Shown: piece by piece, positions 43,155 to 52,046 of the stretch
Position numbering within the stretch: the first letter of the stretch is position 1
How the letters are laid out: each line of letters opens with the position of its first letter
Assembly: GCF_003854895.1 (NCBI RefSeq)
Contig: NZ_CP033966.1
Coordinates: 5,890,001-5,954,000, forward strand
Origin: Pigmentiphaga sp. H8
GTDB taxonomy: Bacteria; Pseudomonadota; Gammaproteobacteria; Burkholderiales; Burkholderiaceae_B
Reading direction: 5' to 3'
DNA length: 64,000 nt
Program-made: the position numbers and the translations under genes
The notes under the pieces: generated by a model
What the model was told of the DNA's origin: nothing
Database searches by the model: none
What the model saw: only the letters and a program-made list of their open reading frames with translations

Positions 43155-44666
43155 CTAGCGCCCACGTGTGCGTCCGGCGCCCTTGGCCGGCACCTCGTAT
43201 CCGGTCACGCCGCGCTGGCGCGCCCAGACGATGGCGTCGCTGCGGCGGTGCACGCCGATCTTGCTGTACAGCATCGCGATGTGGTTGCGCACCGTATTGG
43301 GCGATACCCGCATCGCCGCCGCGATCTGCTCGTTGTTCTCGCCCTGGCACATCCGTCCCAGCACTTCGTGTTCGCGCGGCGTCAGTTCCGACAGCGCCAG
43401 GGTGCCGGCCAGGGCGTCCTGCGGACGCCGGATCTGGGCCAGCTTCTCGATGACGGTACGGCTGAACCAGGAGGCGTCCTGCATGACGGTGTCGATGGCC
43501 GCGACCAGTTCCTCTTCACCGCGCTTGCGATCGGTGATGTCCTGGATCGCCACGAGCACGCAGGCCTGGCCGTTGATGGTGGCGGTCTCGGCCGACAGCA
43601 GGCAGTCCAGCACGTCGCCGCCGCGCGTGCGCAGGGCGACCTCGGCGTTGCGCACGCTGCCGGTGGCGTCCAGGTCGTCCTTCAGTTTGCGATGGACGGC
43701 GGCGTCGGCCCACAGGTGCAGGTCGGCCGGCGTCTTGGCCAGGATGTCCGGCGCCTCGTGGCCGGTGGCGGCGATGAAGGCTTCGTTCACCGCCATCAGC
43801 GCGAAGTCGCCGCGGTGACAGACGGCCATCGGCACGGGTGCCAGCATGAAGGCCTTCGAGAAGCGTTCCTCGGTCTGGCGCAGCGCGTCCTCGGCCCGGC
43901 GGCGCGGCTCCAGGTCCATGAAGGTGAAGAGCATGCAGGTGTCTTCGCACACGTCCAGCGGCTGGCCGGCCACGATGACGAGCTTGGTGCCGCCGTCCTT
44001 CAGGCGCAGCGAGGCTTCCATCTGCGGAATCGTGCGGCCTTCCTCCAGCAGCCGTATCGCTTCGTCGCGGCGCGCGGCCTCGTTAAGGACGTCCAGTTCG
44101 TAGGTGGAGCGGCCCAGCACCTCGTCGCGGGCATAGCCCGTCATGTCCAGGAAACCCTGGTTGACCTTGACGTAGCGCAGGTCGGCCAGGCTGCAGATGA
44201 TGGCGGGCGCGGGGTTCGTATTGAAGGTGCGCTCGAAGCGTTCCTCGGCGCTGAAGCGCTCGGTCACGTCCTGGATCACGAGCACGAGCGACTGGGGTTC
44301 TTCCGATGCGCCGGTCAGCACGAGGCCGCGCACCTGGAGCATGCGCCGGAAAGACTCGTCGCCGGGCCGGGTCGCCTCGACCACCACGTCGCTGAAGCGC
44401 TCGCCCGCCAGCACCCGCATGATCGGATACTGGGCCGGCGCGAGCGTGTGGTTGTTGCGGTACTTCAGGGTGTATGCGGCGACATAGTCCTCGGCCGTGC
44501 GGCCCAGGGCGGCCAGGTTCTTCGCGTCGTGGATGGCCAGCGCCGTTGCGTTCGCCCAGATGATGGCGCCGTCCGGATCGAGCAGGACGATGCCTTCCGT
44601 CAGCCCCGAAATGATCTGCTGGAGTTGGCGCCGGTCGGGATGCGGCTTGTCGGTGCTCTTGCTCAT
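43155..44666 (-). CDS. Multi-PAS LuxR-family transcriptional regulator
   Basis: 503 residues. Three PAS domains can be delimited: about 15-130 (IISGLTEGIVLLDPDGAIIW), 155-275 (FERTFNTNPAPAIICSLADL) and 285-405 (FSKAFMLAPVPMAVCHRGDF). The C-terminal LuxR helix-turn-helix runs from about 440 (LSELTPREHEVLGRMCQGEN, then VSPNTVRNHIAMLYSKIG). Such proteins sense small ligands or redox state through PAS and bind DNA directly. The start at 44664-44666 has GAGG upstream and overlaps the stop of a LysR gene as ATGA. That coupling of two regulators of different families is unusual. Confidence 0.9.
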   Translation of the reverse strand: MSKSTDKPHPDRRQLQQIISGLTEGIVLLDPDGAIIWANATALAIHDAKNLAALGRTAEDYVAAYTLKYRNNHTLAPAQYPIMRVLAGERFSDVVVEATRPGDESFRRMLQVRGLVLTGASEEPQSLVLVIQDVTERFSAEERFERTFNTNPAPAIICSLADLRYVKVNQGFLDMTGYARDEVLGRSTYELDVLNEAARRDEAIRLLEEGRTIPQMEASLRLKDGGTKLVIVAGQPLDVCEDTCMLFTFMDLEPRRRAEDALRQTEERFSKAFMLAPVPMAVCHRGDFALMAVNEAFIAATGHEAPDILAKTPADLHLWADAAVHRKLKDDLDATGSVRNAEVALRTRGGDVLDCLLSAETATINGQACVLVAIQDITDRKRGEEELVAAIDTVMQDASWFSRTVIEKLAQIRRPQDALAGTLALSELTPREHEVLGRMCQGENNEQIAAAMRVSPNTVRNHIAMLYSKIGVHRRSDAIVWARQRGVTGYEVPAKGAGRTRGR

Positions 44667-45658
44667 GCGGACCTCGGGTTTGTGCCGCGGCTGGCGCCGG
44701 ACCTGGCGCCACGGTGCCGGGCAGTGTATCCGATCGCCGCCGCTTCCTTCGGTGGGCTGAGGTCGCCGCCCCATTGTTCGACGATGTCCTGCAACATGGT
44801 TGAAACGGCCTGGCAGGCGGGCGTCATCACGCCCGACTTCGGCAGGGCCAGCGTGACGTAGCGGCGCAGGTCCGGATTGACGAGGCGGGTGGCCTGCAAT
44901 GATCCCTGGCGCAGTTCATGCATGATCGAATAGGGCCCCAGGACGGCATACACCGACTGGGTGGCGGCCAGTTCCTTCTGCGCGGTCAGCGAATCCGCCT
45001 CGATCGCCGCTTGCAGCGCGAAGCCCTTGCTGCGGGCGGTCTCGTCCAGGATCGCGCGCCAGTGGGCGGGCCGCCGGGGCAGCACCAGGGGCAGGTCCTG
45101 CAGGCGCGCGAAGTCGATGGAAGGCGCCCGTGTGAGGGGGTCGCCGGGACGCGCCACGAGGTAGGTGTGGCCGGTGGCCAGCAGCCGTTCCTCGGCGCTG
45201 GCCGGTTTGTGGAAGCGGAACAGGACGGCCATGTCGACCAGGCCCGCGTCCAGCAGCGCGTCGAGTTCGCCGCCCTGCCCCTCGCGCACGTTCAGGCGGA
45301 TCAGGGGGTACTGCTGGCGTACGCGGCCGAACAGCGTGGTCAGGAGCGGATGGGCGGCCGACGGCAGGATGCCCAGGCGGACTTCGCCCATGGGCACCGG
45401 GGACGTCGAGCGGATCTCGCGGAACAACTGGTCGGTGTCGGCCAGCCAGGTCCGCACGCGGGCGATGATGTGCTCGCCCAGTTCGGTCAGGACCACGCCG
45501 CGGCCCGTGCGGCGGAACAGCCTGCCGCCGCACTCGCGTTCCAGGTTGCCGATCTGGCGGCTGACGTGCGACTGCACGGTCATGCGCGCGGCCGCCACCT
45601 TGGTGAAGCTGCCGCTTTCGGCCACTTCGACGAACAGTTTCAGGTCGGCCTGGTTCAT
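44663..45658 (-). CDS. LysR-family transcriptional regulator
   Basis: 331 residues, slightly long for the family because of a basic tail (ARHRGARSGASRGTNPRSA). The helix-turn-helix is ADLKLFVEVAESGSFTKVAA and ARMTVQSHVSRQIGNLE; the effector domain resembles the NAC/Cbl-like group (VPMGEVRLGILPSAAHPLLT). It is divergent from the hydantoinase-type operon across 129 bases holding two inverted repeats, so it likely activates that operon. It also overlaps the PAS-LuxR gene downstream, tying the two regulators into one transcript. Confidence 0.92.
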   Translation of the reverse strand: MNQADLKLFVEVAESGSFTKVAAARMTVQSHVSRQIGNLERECGGRLFRRTGRGVVLTELGEHIIARVRTWLADTDQLFREIRSTSPVPMGEVRLGILPSAAHPLLTTLFGRVRQQYPLIRLNVREGQGGELDALLDAGLVDMAVLFRFHKPASAEERLLATGHTYLVARPGDPLTRAPSIDFARLQDLPLVLPRRPAHWRAILDETARSKGFALQAAIEADSLTAQKELAATQSVYAVLGPYSIMHELRQGSLQATRLVNPDLRRYVTLALPKSGVMTPACQAVSTMLQDIVEQWGGDLSPPKEAAAIGYTARHRGARSGASRGTNPRSA

Positions 45659-45676
45659 GGGTTGGCAGGTTCGTTA

Positions 45677-45700
45677 AGACATCTCTATTTTGGCATGTCT
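45677..45700. promoter_or_regulatory. Candidate LysR recognition site, gene-proximal
   Basis: AGACAT (45677-45682) and ATGTCT (45695-45700) form perfect 6-base arms around 12 bases, just upstream of the LysR ATG. The position is right for autoregulation. Confidence 0.45.
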
Positions 45701-45719
45701 GAAATCTCTGGCCGCAGTC

Positions 45720-45748
45720 TAGGAAGATATCTGCGTGCTTCCTACACT
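45720..45748 (+). promoter_or_regulatory. Candidate LysR-activated promoter of the hydantoinase-type operon
   Basis: TAGGAAG (45720-45726) and CTTCCTA (45738-45744) are perfect 7-base arms separated by 11 bases, of the T-N11-A type favoured by LysR regulators. A -10-like TACACT follows at 45743-45748, and the -35 position is poor, as is usual for activator-dependent promoters. Confidence 0.5.
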
Positions 45749-45787
45749 GCCAGCCGTCACGACATCGCGCGCACTGCGCCCACAACC

Positions 45788-47881
45788 ATGACCGCACCCC
45801 ATCTGGCGCCCGCAGCGGCGCCCCTGCGCATCGCCGTGGATATCGGCGGGACGTTCACCGACATGGCTGCCTTCGACGAAGGCACCGGCACGCTGCATTT
45901 CGGCAAGGCCCTGTCCACGCACGGCCGGCTGGTCGAAGGCATCCAGCACACGCTGGACGGCGCCGGCATCGACCTGCGCAACGGCTACCTTTTCCTGCAT
46001 GGCTCGACCATCGCCATCAACACGCTGCTCGAACGAAACGGCGCGAAGACGGCGCTGCTGATCACCGAGGGATTCCGCGACATCTACGAGATCGGCCGCG
46101 TCAACCGCCCCGATGCCTACAACCTTTTCTTCTCCAAGCACACGCCACTGGTCAAGCGTTCGCTGCGCTACGAAGTCCAGGAGCGGCTGCGCGCGGACGG
46201 CAGCGTCCACAAGCCCCTGGACGAGGCACGGGTGCGCGAGGTGGCGCGGGAATTGAAGGCGCAGGGCGTGGAGGCGGCCGCGGTGCTGCTGCTGCATTCC
46301 TATCGCAAGCCCGACCACGAGAAGCGCGTGAAGGAGATCCTGCTCGAGGAACTGCCGCACGCCTTCGTGACCGCCTCGCATGAACTGTCGCAGGAATACC
46401 GCGAGTTCGAACGCGTGTCGACCGCCGTCGCCAATGCCTACGTGGGGCCGCGCGTGTCGGCCTACCTGGGCCAGCTCGAGACGCACCTGGGCGAGCGCGG
46501 CTTCGGCGGCGACTTCTACGCGGTCCAGTCCACCGGCGGTCTGTTCCCGCTGGAACATGCGCGCCGCGAATGCGTCCGCATGCTGGAGTCGGGTCCCGCC
46601 GCGGGCGTCATCGGCGCCCAGGCGATCTGCGCGCAGCTCGGCCTGCCCGACGCCATCGCCTTCGACATGGGCGGCACCACGGCCAAGGCCGGCGTGATCA
46701 GCGAAGGGCGCCCGCTCACCACCGGCAGCGCGCTGATCGGCGGCTACGAGAAGGCGCTGCCCATCCAGATCCCCATGATGGACATCTTCGAAGTGGGTAC
46801 CGGCGGCGGCAGCATCGCGCGCGTCGAGCTGGGCAATGCGCTGCGGGTGGGGCCGCGGAGCGCCGGCTCTATGCCGGGCCCGGTCTGCTACGGCCGGGGC
46901 GGCACCGAACCCACGGTGACCGACGCCAACCTGGTACTGGGCCGCCTGGACGCCGGACACTTCCTGGGCGGCGAGATGCCGCTGGACCTGGAGGGCGCGC
47001 GCGCCGCCATGCACGAACGCATCGCCGCGCCGCTGGGGCTGGAAACGGTCGAGGCCGCGGACGGCATCCTGCGCATCGCGGTGACGGCGATGTCGCACGC
47101 GGTCAAGGCGGTCACCACCGAGCGCGGCCTGGACGCCGGCAGCTTCACCATGGTGGTCTACGGCGGCGCCGGGCCGCTGCACGCCTCGGCCATCGCGCGC
47201 GAACTCGGCATCCGCCGCGTGCTCATTCCCTATGCGCCGGGCTATTTCTCGGCCTACGGCATGCTGTTCAGCGACCTGCGCTACGACTACGTGCGTTCGG
47301 TGTTCCGCCACCTGGACGACCTGTCGTTCGACGAGATCGAGTCGCTGTACGCATCGATGGAGACGGAAGGGCGTGCGGCGGTCGCGGCCTCGGCGGTGCG
47401 GCCGGACGAGATCGTTATCGAGCGTTCGGCCGACATGCGCTACGTCGGCCAGGAACATGCGGTCACGGTGGACCTGCCGCGCGTGTATTTCGAGCGCCAG
47501 GACCGCGACGCGATCAAGCGCCATTTCGACGACGTCCACGCCATCCGCTACGGCACCAGCGCGCCGGCCGAACCGGCCGACATCGTCAGCCTGCGCGTGA
47601 CCGTGCTGGGCGTGATGCGCAAGCCGCCGCGCCATGCTGTGCGGGCCGGCGGCCAGACGCCGCCCGAAGGCGCGCTGCGCGCCACCAAGCCGGTGTACTT
47701 CCGTTCGCACGGCCAGGTGCCGACGCCGGTGTACCGCCGCGACGCCCTGCTGGCCGGCAACCGCATTCCGGGGCCAGCCCTGATCGAAGAACATGCCTCC
47801 ACGACCGTCGTCCAGCCGGGCGACGAACTGACCGTGGACGACTGCGGCAACCTGCACGTGGCCATCGGGAGCGAACGTTGA
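45788..47881 (+). CDS. Hydantoinase/oxoprolinase family subunit A (HyuA-like)
   Basis: 697 residues. The actin-like ATPase motifs are IAVDIGGTFTDMAAFDEGTG near residue 16 and AIAFDMGGTTAKAGVISEGR in the middle; SGPAAGVIGAQ and GPVCYGRGGTEPTVTDAN are family blocks. With subunit B, such proteins perform ATP-dependent hydrolysis of hydantoins or 5-oxoproline, or ATP-dependent carboxylation (acetone and acetophenone carboxylases). The start at 45788 places the first motif correctly; no Shine-Dalgarno is obvious. The stop shares a base with the subunit B start. Hydantoinase and carboxylase activity cannot be separated from the sequence alone. Confidence 0.9.
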   Translation: MTAPHLAPAAAPLRIAVDIGGTFTDMAAFDEGTGTLHFGKALSTHGRLVEGIQHTLDGAGIDLRNGYLFLHGSTIAINTLLERNGAKTALLITEGFRDIYEIGRVNRPDAYNLFFSKHTPLVKRSLRYEVQERLRADGSVHKPLDEARVREVARELKAQGVEAAAVLLLHSYRKPDHEKRVKEILLEELPHAFVTASHELSQEYREFERVSTAVANAYVGPRVSAYLGQLETHLGERGFGGDFYAVQSTGGLFPLEHARRECVRMLESGPAAGVIGAQAICAQLGLPDAIAFDMGGTTAKAGVISEGRPLTTGSALIGGYEKALPIQIPMMDIFEVGTGGGSIARVELGNALRVGPRSAGSMPGPVCYGRGGTEPTVTDANLVLGRLDAGHFLGGEMPLDLEGARAAMHERIAAPLGLETVEAADGILRIAVTAMSHAVKAVTTERGLDAGSFTMVVYGGAGPLHASAIARELGIRRVLIPYAPGYFSAYGMLFSDLRYDYVRSVFRHLDDLSFDEIESLYASMETEGRAAVAASAVRPDEIVIERSADMRYVGQEHAVTVDLPRVYFERQDRDAIKRHFDDVHAIRYGTSAPAEPADIVSLRVTVLGVMRKPPRHAVRAGGQTPPEGALRATKPVYFRSHGQVPTPVYRRDALLAGNRIPGPALIEEHASTTVVQPGDELTVDDCGNLHVAIGSER

Positions 47882-49632
47882 TGAACGCGCGAGAAACGAA
47901 CCAGCACACCGTCGATCCGGTCACGGTGGAGATCATCCGCAACGGCCTGCTGGCCGTGACGGAGGAAATGAAGACCAACCTGACGAGGACCGCCTACAAC
48001 CTCATCATCTACGAGGCGCTGGACTTCACCGTGGGCCTGTTCACGCCCGAGGGCGACACGGTGTCGATCGGCCTGGGCCTGCCCATGTTCATCCGCGGGA
48101 TGTCCGAGACCGTCAAGGCCAAGATCCGCCACTTCGGAATGGAGAACATCCATCCCGGCGACATCCTGGTCACCAACGACGCCTACGTCACCGGCAGCCA
48201 CCTGAATCACTTCACCTTCACCATGCCGGTGTTCCACGAGGGCCGCATCGTCGCCTTCACCTGCTGCATGGCGCACTGGCTGGACGTGGGCGGCACGCTG
48301 GGCCAGGTCACGACCGACATCTTCTCGGAAGGGATACAGATCCCCATCGTCAAGTACCGCCGCGCCGGCGTGGTCAACCAGGACCTGGTCGACATCATCG
48401 CGATGAACGTGCGCCTGCCCGAGCGCGCGCTGGGCGACCTGCGCGCGCAGATCACCGCCATCACCACCGGCGAGCGGCGCTTCCTGGAACTGGTCCAGCG
48501 CTACGGCGCCGATGCCGTGCACGGCTCGATCGCGCAGATCATGGACCAGTCGGAAGCGGTGGCGCGGCAGAACACGCTCAGCATTCCCGACGGCGTCTAC
48601 GAGGCCGAGTCCTACATGGACGACGACGGCGTGGACGTGGGGCGGCGCATTCCCATCCGGGTCAAGGTGATCAAGCAGGGCGACGAGATGACCATCGACC
48701 TGTCGGACGTGAGCCGGCAGGTGCGCGGCTTCTACAACTCCGGCTTCACCACCGGCATCGCGTGCGCGCAGGTGGCCTTCAAGTGCCTGACCACGCCCAC
48801 CGACTATCCGGTCAACGACGGCAGCTTCCGGCCGTTGAAGGTGGTCATGCCCATGGGTACCGTCATCAGCGCCGAGCGCCCGTTCCCGATGCGGGTCTGG
48901 ATGACCTTCCCCATGACCGTCATCGACACCATCTTCAAGGCGCTGGCGCCGGCCATACCCGACCGCGCCATCGCCGGCCACCATGCCGACCTGGTGTTCC
49001 CCAACATCCACGGCATCTCGCCCGAGGACGGCCGCCTGTTCATCGTGGGCATCGGCCCGCTGGGCGGAGGCTGGGGCGCGAAATCGCGCGAGGACGGCGT
49101 GTCGGTCACGGTGTGCATCAACGACGGCGACACCCACAACAGTCCCACCGAGCAGCTCGAGGCCAAGTATCCGGTCCTGGTCGAGCGCTATGCCATCCGC
49201 GCCGACAGCGGCGGCGCCGGCACCTATCGCGGCGGACTGGGCGCCGAGATGGTGGTGCAGGCGCTGTCCCCCTTCGCCGTGACCACGCGCATCGACCGCA
49301 TGCACTGCAAGCCCTGGGGTCTGGAGGGGGGCCACGAGGCCGCGGGCAACGGCATCGCCATCCGCCGCAAGGGCGAATGGGACGACGGCATGCCCAACGC
49401 CAAGATCTTCAACGTGCGGCTGGAGCGCGGCGATGCCTACAAGATGCTGTCGGGCGGCGGCGGCGGTTTCGGCGATCCGCGCGGACGCGACCCCGAGACG
49501 GTGGCCGAGGACGTGCGCGAGGGCTATGTCAGCGCCCAGGCGGCGCGCGACGTCTACGGCGTGGCGATGACCGCCGAAGGCGCGGTGGACCATGCCGCCA
49601 CCCAGGCGCTGCGGGGCCGCCGTGCCGCCTGA
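47881..49632 (+). CDS. Hydantoinase/oxoprolinase family subunit B (HyuB-like)
   Basis: 583 residues. Family blocks are TVEIIRNGLLAVTEEMKTNL at the start, HPGDILVTNDAYVTGSHLNH, IFSEGIQIPIVKYRRAGVVN and, near the end, LSGGGGGFGDPRGRDPETVA. It is the catalytic partner of the A subunit. Its ATG overlaps the subunit A stop (TGATG). A small cysteine-containing protein gene overlaps its 3' end. Conserved histidines and aspartates (DAYVTGSHLNHF; FTCCMAHWLDVGG) could bind a metal, which would fit the adjacent CobW-type metallochaperone. Confidence 0.9.
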   Translation: MNARETNQHTVDPVTVEIIRNGLLAVTEEMKTNLTRTAYNLIIYEALDFTVGLFTPEGDTVSIGLGLPMFIRGMSETVKAKIRHFGMENIHPGDILVTNDAYVTGSHLNHFTFTMPVFHEGRIVAFTCCMAHWLDVGGTLGQVTTDIFSEGIQIPIVKYRRAGVVNQDLVDIIAMNVRLPERALGDLRAQITAITTGERRFLELVQRYGADAVHGSIAQIMDQSEAVARQNTLSIPDGVYEAESYMDDDGVDVGRRIPIRVKVIKQGDEMTIDLSDVSRQVRGFYNSGFTTGIACAQVAFKCLTTPTDYPVNDGSFRPLKVVMPMGTVISAERPFPMRVWMTFPMTVIDTIFKALAPAIPDRAIAGHHADLVFPNIHGISPEDGRLFIVGIGPLGGGWGAKSREDGVSVTVCINDGDTHNSPTEQLEAKYPVLVERYAIRADSGGAGTYRGGLGAEMVVQALSPFAVTTRIDRMHCKPWGLEGGHEAAGNGIAIRRKGEWDDGMPNAKIFNVRLERGDAYKMLSGGGGGFGDPRGRDPETVAEDVREGYVSAQAARDVYGVAMTAEGAVDHAATQALRGRRAA

Positions 49633-50002
49633 TGCCGCCGCCCGCGCCGCCGCGCTGCTGCGCCTGTGGAACGACCTGGCGCTGCAGCACGTGTCCATGG
49701 GCGGCGCCTGCGCGTGCGGCATGGGCGGCGTGACGCTGCGGTTGCAGGATTTCGAGCGCGACATCCTGGACTACCTGCGCGACGATGCCGGGCGGCTGGG
49801 CGAGGCCGAGGCCCACGCGCTGCTGCAATGCCATGCCCCGGCCGGACAGGAAGGAGGCATGGCAGCCGTGCTGTCGGCGCTGGCCGATCCCGACGGGGGT
49901 GTTCCGCAGGCCGGCGCGGCATGGCTGCTGGGCCGGCTGGATCGCACCCTGAGTTCTTTCGCCCGCCTGCACGGCGGCGCGCGTTTCGGAGCCTTGCCAT
50001 GA
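49622..50002 (+). CDS. Small CxC-containing protein of the hydantoinase locus, function unknown
   Basis: 126 residues from a GTG at 49622, overlapping the subunit B stop by 11 bases; an ATG at 49592 in the same frame would add ten residues. I do not recognise the family. The notable part is SMGGACACGMGGVTLRLQDF, a glycine-rich Cys-x-Cys segment about 30-45 residues in, followed by mostly helical sequence. It is translationally coupled on both sides: the CobW-type gene starts within its stop (ATGA). This suggests an accessory subunit or metal-delivery adaptor for the enzyme. No signal peptide is seen. Confidence 0.65.
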   Translation: MPPDAAARAAALLRLWNDLALQHVSMGGACACGMGGVTLRLQDFERDILDYLRDDAGRLGEAEAHALLQCHAPAGQEGGMAAVLSALADPDGGVPQAGAAWLLGRLDRTLSSFARLHGGARFGALP

Positions 50003-51045
50003 TAGAGACGGACGACCGCATCCCGGTCACGGTGCTGACCGGCTTCCTGGGCAGCGGCAAGACCACCCTGCTGAACCGCCTGCTGGCGCGGCCCGCCCTG
50101 CGCGACACGGCGGTCATCATCAACGAGTTCGGCGAGGTCGGGCTGGACCACCATCTGCTGGAACAGAGCGCCGAGGACATGGTGCTGCTGGCCAACGGCT
50201 GCATCTGCTGCACCATCCGCGGCGACCTGGTCGAGGCCTTCGAGCGGCTGGACCGGCGGCTGGCGGACCAGGCCGCGCCGCTGCGGCGCGTGGTGATCGA
50301 GACCACCGGGCTGGCCGATCCCGCTCCCATCCTGCACACGCTGATGGGCGAGCCCGCGGTGGCGCGCCGCTACCGGCTGGACCACGTGGCCACGACCGTC
50401 GATGCCTGCAACGGCATCGATACGCTGGACCGGCAGGAAGAGGCGGTGAAGCAGGCGGCGGTGGCCGACCTGCTGGTGCTGACCAAGACCGACCTCGCGT
50501 CCGCCGGCCAGTCCGAGGCCCTGCTGCGCCGGCTGCGGGAGATCAATCCGGGCGCCGATGCGGTGCGCGCCGGCCGTGACGACGGCGACTGGCTGGCGGC
50601 GCCGGACGGCCGCCAGCGCGACGTGCGGCGCTGGCTGCAAGCCGAGGCGCACGATGCACACGGCGATGCGCACGGACATCCCGCCCACGGCCATGACCAC
50701 GGACACCATCACGACCACGACCGCACCCGCCACGGCGACCGCATCCGGTCGTACGTGGTGACCCGCGACGAACCCGTGTCATGGGCCGGCGTGCAGCGCT
50801 GGCTGGCCATGCTGGCCACGCTGCGCGGCCCCGACCTGCTGCGCGTCAAGGGCATCGTCAACGTCATCGAGCACCCGGGCCGGCCGGTGGTCATACACGG
50901 GGTCCAGCACGTGTTCCATCCCCATTCCTTCCTGCCCGCCTGGCCCGACGACGACCACCGCACCCGCATCGTCTTCATCACCCGCGACGTCGACCGCGAC
51001 CTGGTCGACGACACGCTCAGGATCTTCGAGCGCCGACAACCCTAG
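49999..51045 (+). CDS. CobW/COG0523-family GTP-dependent metallochaperone
   Basis: 348 residues. The GTPase Walker A is TGFLGSGKTTLLNRLL, the metal-binding Cys-x-Cys-Cys is NGCICCTIRGDL, and TKTD gives guanine specificity. A histidine- and aspartate-rich stretch lies around residues 217-240 (HGHPAHGHDHGHHHDHD), and the C-terminal CobW_C domain follows. Members insert or move zinc, cobalt, iron or nickel for particular enzymes. The gene overlaps the small Cys-x-Cys protein gene by ATGA and sits in the hydantoinase-type operon, so it may metallate that enzyme. No zinc-regulator site is evident upstream. Confidence 0.9.
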   Translation: MIETDDRIPVTVLTGFLGSGKTTLLNRLLARPALRDTAVIINEFGEVGLDHHLLEQSAEDMVLLANGCICCTIRGDLVEAFERLDRRLADQAAPLRRVVIETTGLADPAPILHTLMGEPAVARRYRLDHVATTVDACNGIDTLDRQEEAVKQAAVADLLVLTKTDLASAGQSEALLRRLREINPGADAVRAGRDDGDWLAAPDGRQRDVRRWLQAEAHDAHGDAHGHPAHGHDHGHHHDHDRTRHGDRIRSYVVTRDEPVSWAGVQRWLAMLATLRGPDLLRVKGIVNVIEHPGRPVVIHGVQHVFHPHSFLPAWPDDDHRTRIVFITRDVDRDLVDDTLRIFERRQP

Positions 51046-51080
51046 CCCCCCCGCCCATCACAACGACAAAGGAGACCGAC

Positions 51081-52046
51081 ATGAAGCCTTTCATCCGATA
51101 TCTCGCGGGCCTGCTGGCCTGCGCCGCCACGCTGGCCGCCAGCGCGCAGGCCTATCCCCAGCGGCCCGTCCGCGTCATCGTGCCCTATCCGCCGGGCGGC
51201 ACGGTGGACGCGGTGGCGCGCGTGTTCGCCGACAGCCTGGGCCACCAGCTGGGCCAGACCTTCGTGGTCGAGAACCGCGCCGGCGCCAGCGGATCCATAG
51301 GCAGCGAAGCGGTGGCGCGCGCGCCGGCCGACGGCTACACCCTGCTGGTCAATGCCTCGACCTTCGCGGCCGGCCCGTGGCTGCTCAAGTCCCTGCCCTA
51401 CGACATCCACAAGGACTTCACGCCCATCACCAACCTGGGCGAGGTGCCGCTGCTGGTTACCGCCAACCCCGGCGTGCCGGCGAAAGACCTCAAGTCGTTC
51501 ATCGCGCTGGCGCACCAGGCGCCCGGCAAATACTTCTTCGGCGCCTCCGCCGCCGGTTCGGCCAGCCACCTGGCCGAGGCCGCCATCAGCTACGAGGCCA
51601 AGGCCGACATCCCCGTCGTGCTGTACAAGGGCACCGGGCCTGCGCTGACCGATCTCATGGGCGGCCACATCAGCGCCGTCATCGATGCCGTGCCGTCGTC
51701 GCTGCCGCCGGTCAAGGCCGGCCGCACCAAGGCGCTGGCCGTCACCAGCGCCCAGCGCCTGCCCGCGCTGCCCGACGTGCCCACGGTGGCCGAATCGGGA
51801 TTGCAGGGATTCGAGATGGTGTCCTGGTACGGCCTGTGGGGGCCGGCGGGCCTGCCCGCCGACGTGGTGGCCAGACTGCACGACGCCGTGCGCAAGGCCA
51901 TCGACTCGCCGCGGGTCAAGCAGACGCTGAGCGAACAGGCGTTCGTCGGCAAGGGGTCGCCGCCCCAGGCGTTCGCGGACTATGTCCGCGCCGAAAGCGC
52001 CAAGTACGGGAAGCTGATCAAGGCGGCGAACATCACCGTCGAGTGA
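51081..52046 (+). CDS. Bug/tripartite tricarboxylate transporter family solute receptor
   Basis: 321 residues. The signal peptide is FIRYLAGLLACAATLAASAQ, cleaved after AQA, followed by YPQRPVRVIVPYPPGGTVD and VENRAGASGSIGSE. AAGGAG seven to twelve bases upstream marks the start. It is the last gene of the hydantoinase-type operon, 35 bases after the CobW-type gene, so its ligand is probably the substrate of the A/B enzyme. The 3' end overlaps the opposing LysR gene by 14 bases. No TctA/TctB permease is nearby. Confidence 0.9.
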   Translation: MKPFIRYLAGLLACAATLAASAQAYPQRPVRVIVPYPPGGTVDAVARVFADSLGHQLGQTFVVENRAGASGSIGSEAVARAPADGYTLLVNASTFAAGPWLLKSLPYDIHKDFTPITNLGEVPLLVTANPGVPAKDLKSFIALAHQAPGKYFFGASAAGSASHLAEAAISYEAKADIPVVLYKGTGPALTDLMGGHISAVIDAVPSSLPPVKAGRTKALAVTSAQRLPALPDVPTVAESGLQGFEMVSWYGLWGPAGLPADVVARLHDAVRKAIDSPRVKQTLSEQAFVGKGSPPQAFADYVRAESAKYGKLIKAANITVE

